Shown here one piece after another: positions 31,323-36,164 of a stretch of 36,164 nt of DNA. Position numbers and translations under genes: made by a program. This DNA is from Flavobacterium sp. (lineage in GTDB: Bacteria > Bacteroidota > Bacteroidia > Flavobacteriales > Flavobacteriaceae), in the NCBI RefSeq assembly GCF_024710485.1, contig NZ_JANJUQ010000021.1, positions 1 through 36,164 on the forward strand. The letters are read 5' to 3'. Within the stretch, counting starts at the first letter, position 1. Each line of letters opens with the position of its first letter. A model generated the notes under the pieces. It saw nothing but the letters and a program-made list of their open reading frames with translations, did not search any database and was not told where the DNA came from.

Positions 31323-32435
31323 TTAATTTGATTGTCTAATATTGTCGATATAAATAACCTCGCCCAATCCATCAGTAACGTCGTTGTAACGGAATACCAA
31401 TTGTCGGAAAGATGTACCTGCAGGAATTCCGGAAGCTCCGAAATCAAAAACCAATTCTTCCCATTGGTTTGCTACAGTTGAAGCCACTTTCAATACTTGG
31501 TTAGGAATACCGCTGTCTGCTTGTTCTAATTCCACATTCAACATTTTCCCTACTTCAGTTGAGTAAACCAATACTTTAATTTTACTTCCGTTATCAATAT
31601 TGATAGGAGTTCCGTTTGGTGTTGACAAAGGTGTCCAAGTACCACTCCAAAACGGAACGCCGGTTGGTTTTGTATATCTCCAAACATTGGCGCTGGTATT
31701 TAGACCACCGGGGAATGGATTAGCCACTACAGCTACATTAACACCACCGAAAGTACCTCCGATGCCATAATTTTGAATCGGACTTTCATAGGTTATTGGC
31801 AATGAAAAAGGAGCATAAACCGTGATTGGATAAGTTACGGTTGTTGTTGCAGCACCTCCGCTCAATGCTGTTACAGTTAAAGTATAAACTCCCGGAGCAT
31901 AATTGTGAGGAGCCACCGTAAAAGTTTCACCTAAAGATCCCGTCATAACAGTTGGCACTTCATTAGGCCCACCATCACCCCAAGTAACCGTCATACCATT
32001 AGCATAATTTGCCGTAGCTGTTATGGTTAACTCAGTTCCGGCAAAAGTCTGAACAACATCAACATCCGTAGGAGCAACATAAGTTACTTGTAATGGATAA
32101 GTGTTAGTAGTTGCATTCCCGGCCAAGTCGTGAGAAACTATAGTCACATTATAATTCCCTTCCGGATAGCTGTGGGTAGTGCTTTCTCCGGGATATAGTG
32201 TAATTTCTCCTTCGTCTCCATGACCTAAAGTAACTATCGATTTAGAAACTCCATCGCCTATGGGTGTGATTCTTACAAGTCCTGAGTTATCAGTACTTAT
32301 ATCAAATATTCTTTCAAAATTTCCGGAAGTAGCAGAGTTTAACGATGATAAATCTGAATCAATTCCGTCGGGCGAACTACAACCTGTAATTGCCAACATT
32401 GAAAGAACTGCAAAACTTAAAATTATTTTTTTCAT
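31323..32435 (-). CDS. PKD-domain lipoprotein, putative SusE-position glycan-binding protein
   Basis: 370 aa. Lipobox ITGC with Cys19, followed by SSPDGIDSD. Two PKD-type repeats are visible: about 44-120 (ending GNYNVTIVSHDLAGNATTNTYPLQVTY) and about 121-207 (ending GVYTLTVTALSGGAATTTVTYPITVY). The C-terminal 160 residues form a beta-rich domain with WRYTKPTGVPFWSGTW and a final GEVIYIDNIRQS, the pattern of CBM-like jelly rolls. Its position right after SusD and its architecture point to a surface glycan-binding protein. It is separated from neighbours by 6 and 11 bases, so co-transcribed. Confidence 0.85.
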   Translation of the reverse strand: MKKIILSFAVLSMLAITGCSSPDGIDSDLSSLNSATSGNFERIFDISTDNSGLVRITPIGDGVSKSIVTLGHGDEGEITLYPGESTTHSYPEGNYNVTIVSHDLAGNATTNTYPLQVTYVAPTDVDVVQTFAGTELTITATANYANGMTVTWGDGGPNEVPTVMTGSLGETFTVAPHNYAPGVYTLTVTALSGGAATTTVTYPITVYAPFSLPITYESPIQNYGIGGTFGGVNVAVVANPFPGGLNTSANVWRYTKPTGVPFWSGTWTPLSTPNGTPINIDNGSKIKVLVYSTEVGKMLNVELEQADSGIPNQVLKVASTVANQWEELVFDFGASGIPAGTSFRQLVFRYNDVTDGLGEVIYIDNIRQSN

Positions 32436-32446
32436 ATAGATCTTTA

Positions 32447-33967
32447 TTAGTAATTAGGGTTTTGAACCAATTGAGTTCCGTCTAACTCTCTGAAAGGAAT
32501 TGGCAATATTTCGTGCTTACCGGCCACAAAACCTCTTGGTCCCAATACTGTTGGCGCATCGCCCCAACGCACTAAGTCGAACCATCTGTGACCTTCTCCG
32601 GCCAATTCACGTCTTCTTTCATTTTTGATTGCTGTCATTGACACAGGAACCGATGGCAATCCTACTCTGGCTCTCACAGCATCCAACAATGCTTGGGCTC
32701 TGGCTCCAGATCCGCCCAAAGCTTCTGCTTCCATAAGATAAGTGTCGGCTAAACGAATTGCGTAAGTATTTTGTTTGTAATTCAAAACGGCATCACCGGG
32801 TCCGGAATACACATCACTTTGTCTTGGTAAAAACTTGTTCAGGAAATAGCCGGTATCTTGATAACCACCAATGTAAGCATGACTATTTGGATTTTGAGAT
32901 TGAGCAAAATCTTCATAAGGATGGATATCGAAAACCGTAGCTTCAAATCGAGGATCGCCTTGCATAAAGTCGATGAAATCTTGAGTAAACACATTAAAAC
33001 TCCAGCCTGATGGTAAATCAGGTGCCGCTGCATTTACTTTAACATAATTTCTTGGTCCTACCATAACATTTACAGTATTTCCTTCATCGGCATTGCCTCC
33101 CCAAATTCCCCAATAAGAACCTTGAGATGAATGGGTTACTTCTAAAATAGATTCAGAATTATGACGATTTGAAACATTCCACAAATCGGCAAAATTATCT
33201 TCCAAACTGTATCCGTATTGACTAATTCCACCCGGAGTACCATTAACTTCGGCAAATTGAGCGGCCGCTAACGTATTTTTACCTTGGTATAGGTAAACTT
33301 TTCCTAAAATAGCTCTGGCTGAACCTTGAGACAATCTTCCTCCTTCGTTTGAAGGATTCAAAGTCATTGGCAAAGCATTAATTGACTCCGTGATGTCTAA
33401 TTCAATTTGTTCATAAACATCTGCCGGATCTGCTTGAGTAACCGAATAGAATTCTGAACCCGATAAAGGTTGTAGAATTAAAGGCACATTTTTGAACATT
33501 CTAACCAAGTTAAAATAGTAGTATGCTCTTAAAACTCGGGCTTCAGCAGCATATCGGGCTTTAGTCGTTTCATTCATAGGAACACTAGGCAATTTGCTTA
33601 GCAATACATTTGCTCTGTAAATTCCTCTGTAGTAATCGCTGAAGAAACTATCCGGAACAGTATTAACATTGATGGTGTAATTCGAGAAAGATTGAATTCC
33701 AGCTCCGTCAGAAGCGCCACCACCTCCGGCATAATGATCATCAGAGCCGGCATTGAACATGGTAATCATGTTTTCAAAACCGCCTGAATTTTTTCTCATC
33801 AAATCGTACACGGAAGCCAATCCTGCAAAAGCTTCTGCCTCGTTACGATAATAATTACTTTCAACTGTTAATCCTTCCGGTTCAACATCCAAAAAGTCTG
33901 AGCTACATGAAGGTAACATCATAGATGACAATGCTGTTACTGCAATAATTTTTATGTATTTTTTCAT
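32447..33967 (-). CDS. SusD/RagB-family outer membrane glycan-binding protein
   Basis: 506 aa. Lipobox LPSC with Cys21, then SSDFLDVEPEG, the classic SusD N-terminus. TPR-like helices include ARYAAEARVLRAYYYFNLVRMFKNVPLI (about 133-160). The C-terminal signature is ALLDAVRARVGLPSVP...IKNERRRELAGEGHRWFDLVRWG and the end is REL-x-LVQNPNY. SusD proteins form the lid on a SusC barrel and bind the oligosaccharide before uptake. The susC gene lies 11 bases upstream in the same direction, the invariant pair of a Bacteroidota PUL. Confidence 0.96.
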   Translation of the reverse strand: MKKYIKIIAVTALSSMMLPSCSSDFLDVEPEGLTVESNYYRNEAEAFAGLASVYDLMRKNSGGFENMITMFNAGSDDHYAGGGGASDGAGIQSFSNYTINVNTVPDSFFSDYYRGIYRANVLLSKLPSVPMNETTKARYAAEARVLRAYYYFNLVRMFKNVPLILQPLSGSEFYSVTQADPADVYEQIELDITESINALPMTLNPSNEGGRLSQGSARAILGKVYLYQGKNTLAAAQFAEVNGTPGGISQYGYSLEDNFADLWNVSNRHNSESILEVTHSSQGSYWGIWGGNADEGNTVNVMVGPRNYVKVNAAAPDLPSGWSFNVFTQDFIDFMQGDPRFEATVFDIHPYEDFAQSQNPNSHAYIGGYQDTGYFLNKFLPRQSDVYSGPGDAVLNYKQNTYAIRLADTYLMEAEALGGSGARAQALLDAVRARVGLPSVPVSMTAIKNERRRELAGEGHRWFDLVRWGDAPTVLGPRGFVAGKHEILPIPFRELDGTQLVQNPNY

Positions 33968-33978
33968 ATCAATATTTT

Positions 33979-36164
33979 TTAGAATTGTAAGTTAGCTCCA
34001 AATAAAATAGAACGCGCTTGAGGGTAATATCCTCTGTCTAATCCCATAACATCTCCACCAATTTCAGGATCGTAACCGGTGTATTTTGTTAAAGTAAATA
34101 AGTTTTCTGCTGTTACATAAAGACGGGCTTTTTGGAAACCAACTTTATTAACGATAGCTGTTGGTAAAGTGTATCCTAATTGAACTACTTTAAATCTTAA
34201 ATAGTCACCATCTTCTAAGTAGAAGTTTGACATGTTGGTAAAGTTACCGTTGGTATCATTAGTAGTTAATCGTGGATAAGTGTTTGAAGATCCTTCTCCT
34301 GTCCAACGACTTAAAACCTCGGTTTGATAGTTAGCATTGGCCACATCTAAACGACGTAAACCTTGGAAAATTTTATTTCCTCCTGCACCTTGAGCAAAAA
34401 TCATTAAATCAAAGTTTTTGTAATCAAGATTAACGGTGAAACCAAAAGTGAATTTTGGCAGTGGGCTTCCTAAGAACGTTTTATCTTCGTCAGTAATGGT
34501 ACCGTCGCCGTTAGTATCTTTCCATCTGAAATCACCAGGTACAGCATTAGGCTGAATCAAACCGCCACTAGCATTTGTGTAAGCATTGATTTCTTCTTGA
34601 TTTTGGAAAATACCGGCCGTTTGGTAGCCGTAGAATTCATTATAACCGTGACCAACTTGAGTTCTGGTAATACCCGGCATTGATTGGAAACCGGCTCCTG
34701 AGAAGTGTGTGATATTATTTCCTAAGTAAGTAACCTCATTTTTGATAGTTGCAAAGTTAGCATTTGCGGAAATATTAAAATCGTTGATTCTTTTTTTGTA
34801 CCCTAATTCGAACTCAATACCTGAGTTGTTCATATCAGCTATATTAGCAAAAGGTGGTGCTTCCGCTCCAACATAACCCGGAATTGGGTTTTCTCTCAAA
34901 AGACCGGTGGTTTTCTTTTTGAACCATTCCATAGTTAAATTGAAATCATTGAACAAACGGGCATCAAATCCGATATTGGTTTGAATAGTTTCCTCCCATT
35001 TTAAGTCGGGATTAGCAATACGACCCGGACTTGATCCAGGAACTAAAACTCCGTCACTTCCGAAAGTATAGTTACGCTCACCACGAATCAAAGCTAGATA
35101 AGCAAAGTCCTCAAATGAATCATTCCCGGTTACCCCGTAACCTGCTTTTAATTTAAAAGAGTTCACTATATTGTTTTCTTTCCAGAAATTTTCTTTAGAC
35201 GGCACCCAACCGGCAGAGAATGAAGGGAATACTCCGTATTTATTATTCTCTCCAAATCGAGATGAACCGTCACGTCTTAACAATCCTGTAAATAAATATT
35301 TTTCTTTGAAATCGTATGTTACACGAGTAAAAAGAGAGGTGGTTGTTTTTGCCGGAACGTTGTAGGCATAACCTCTTTTATTTTCTAAAATTACAGTATC
35401 ATCATTAAAAGAGGCATCTTGATAATTGTTAGTTGAAAGGCCAAAATGAGTGGCACTAGTCACCGTAAAGAATTGGTTGTCTTTATAAGCTCCCTGACCT
35501 AATAATACACTAAAGCTGTGATCATTAATAGTTTTATCGTAACTGATGGTGTTTTCGAATGTCCAGCTTAAAGCTTTGTTTTCAATTCTTGAAATGTTGT
35601 TTTGCGTTACGTTATTAACAGTAGAACTCAAATAATAAAGCGGTGTAAAACCTTCTCCACCCCAGAAAGATAATTTTCCTCCCAAAGTTGATTTGATTTT
35701 TAAACCTTTCATAGGCTTGAATTCAGCAAAAACATTTCCGATGAAATCATCAGACCAATTGTACTGTCCTCTTCTTGTTTTTGAATAGGCAATCGGATTT
35801 GTCATTTCCTGACCTACAACAGGGGAAATACCGTAAGGATTTCCGTTGCCATCTCTAATAATATAAGGATTAGTATACAAAGGTCCATTAGCCAATACAG
35901 GATCTGTTTCAACTATTGGAGTAATTGGATCTAAGTTAATGGCAGAACTTAACGGACCGCCATATTCACTGTTTGTATTACCGATTCCAACTGATTTTTG
36001 GTGAGTATAACCGATTGTTTGTCCCACTGTAAACCAATCTCTGATTTTGTGGTTTGAATTCAATCTAAAATTCTTTTTAACGTAGTTTGAAATTTCAGGT
36101 AATACAATACCATCTTGATTTTGCATACCGAACGACATAAAGAAATTTGATACATCTCCTCCAC
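33979..36164 (-). CDS. SusC/RagA-family TonB-dependent transporter, N-terminus cut by window end
   Basis: About 727 C-terminal residues are present. The reading frame is open to the last base (…GGDVSNFF before the first in-window Met), so the true start lies beyond the right edge. Complete SusC proteins are about 1,000 residues; the missing part should carry the signal peptide, CarboxypepD_reg-like domain, TonB box and plug. The portion seen is beta-barrel: alternating aromatic strands, FTGLLRRDGSSRFGENNKYGVFPSFSAGWVPSKENFW, and the terminal ARSILFGANLQF ending in Phe. It imports oligosaccharides with the partner SusD. Confidence 0.96.
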   Translation of the reverse strand, partial: GGDVSNFFMSFGMQNQDGIVLPEISNYVKKNFRLNSNHKIRDWFTVGQTIGYTHQKSVGIGNTNSEYGGPLSSAINLDPITPIVETDPVLANGPLYTNPYIIRDGNGNPYGISPVVGQEMTNPIAYSKTRRGQYNWSDDFIGNVFAEFKPMKGLKIKSTLGGKLSFWGGEGFTPLYYLSSTVNNVTQNNISRIENKALSWTFENTISYDKTINDHSFSVLLGQGAYKDNQFFTVTSATHFGLSTNNYQDASFNDDTVILENKRGYAYNVPAKTTTSLFTRVTYDFKEKYLFTGLLRRDGSSRFGENNKYGVFPSFSAGWVPSKENFWKENNIVNSFKLKAGYGVTGNDSFEDFAYLALIRGERNYTFGSDGVLVPGSSPGRIANPDLKWEETIQTNIGFDARLFNDFNLTMEWFKKKTTGLLRENPIPGYVGAEAPPFANIADMNNSGIEFELGYKKRINDFNISANANFATIKNEVTYLGNNITHFSGAGFQSMPGITRTQVGHGYNEFYGYQTAGIFQNQEEINAYTNASGGLIQPNAVPGDFRWKDTNGDGTITDEDKTFLGSPLPKFTFGFTVNLDYKNFDLMIFAQGAGGNKIFQGLRRLDVANANYQTEVLSRWTGEGSSNTYPRLTTNDTNGNFTNMSNFYLEDGDYLRFKVVQLGYTLPTAIVNKVGFQKARLYVTAENLFTLTKYTGYDPEIGGDVMGLDRGYYPQARSILFGANLQF

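Noticed and set aside
36100..36164. Met at 36138 as the start of the SusC gene
   Set aside because: The frame is open to the window edge with SusC-like residues before this Met, and the protein would lack its plug and signal peptide.
1..36164. CRISPR array, prophage, insertion sequence, toxin-antitoxin or defence system
   Set aside because: No spaced identical repeats, no transposase, integrase, capsid, nuclease-methylase or toxin motifs were found on either strand.

Overview
The window reads as a chromosomal segment of a Flavobacterium-like member of the Flavobacteriaceae (Bacteroidota). The evidence is AT-rich DNA, TAnnTTTG-type -7 promoter boxes, few Shine-Dalgarno sequences, lipoproteins with acidic or Ser-rich residues just after the lipid-modified Cys, a SusC/SusD pair, and housekeeping genes of flavobacterial type. 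There are no rRNA or tRNA genes, CRISPR arrays, insertion sequences or phage genes. No gap between genes exceeds about 200 bases.

Left part (1-21.3 kb), mostly core genes. A secreted CarboxypepD_reg-like protein is followed by a two-cluster ferredoxin that diverges from a LuxC-type acyl-CoA reductase. The two share an intergenic region with a palindromic double -7 box and two opposed heptamer repeat arrays. Next come the serine genes serC and serA, separated by a structured repeat-like element, then a small lipoprotein and a small membrane protein, and folE on the opposite strand. A rightward run follows: a LolD-type ATPase, a large polytopic membrane protein, a TIGR02757 protein, a DEAD-box helicase, and a tightly packed set of a BatA/VWA membrane protein, a dihydroorotase-like protein lacking its metal-binding histidines, a small membrane protein and a serine esterase. 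A leftward group (MBL hydrolase and two small exported proteins) diverges from a conserved cytoplasmic protein of about 488 aa with unknown function. Then come bcp, nth (without the usual [4Fe-4S] cysteines), a previously unlisted 47-aa ORF, and an ECF-type sigma factor.

Right part (21.36-36.16 kb), a polysaccharide utilisation locus, all leftward. In transcription order it holds SusC (cut by the window edge), SusD, two putative surface glycan-binding lipoproteins, a lipoprotein GH16 with a PKD-like domain, a lipoprotein GH30, a second GH30, a GH5 with a C-terminal carbohydrate-binding module, a GH3 and a second GH16. This set fits breakdown of beta-1,3-glucan with beta-1,6 branches or linkages, such as laminarin or fungal glucan. 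Signal peptides suggest a division of labour: one GH16 and one GH30 are probably displayed on the cell surface with the SusD-type binding proteins, while the other GH30, GH5, GH3 and GH16 have ordinary Sec signals and probably finish oligosaccharides in the periplasm. Two perfect hairpins bracket the surface GH16 gene and may set the ratio of binding proteins to enzymes. No dedicated PUL regulator is visible; one may lie beyond the right edge.

Most of the window is ordinary flavobacterial core genome plus a well-formed glucan PUL. The observations that most deserve checking are the degenerate dihydroorotase, the cluster-less Nth, the unlisted 47-aa gene behind the sigma factor, the palindromic promoter with heptamer arrays, and the surface/periplasm split in the PUL.
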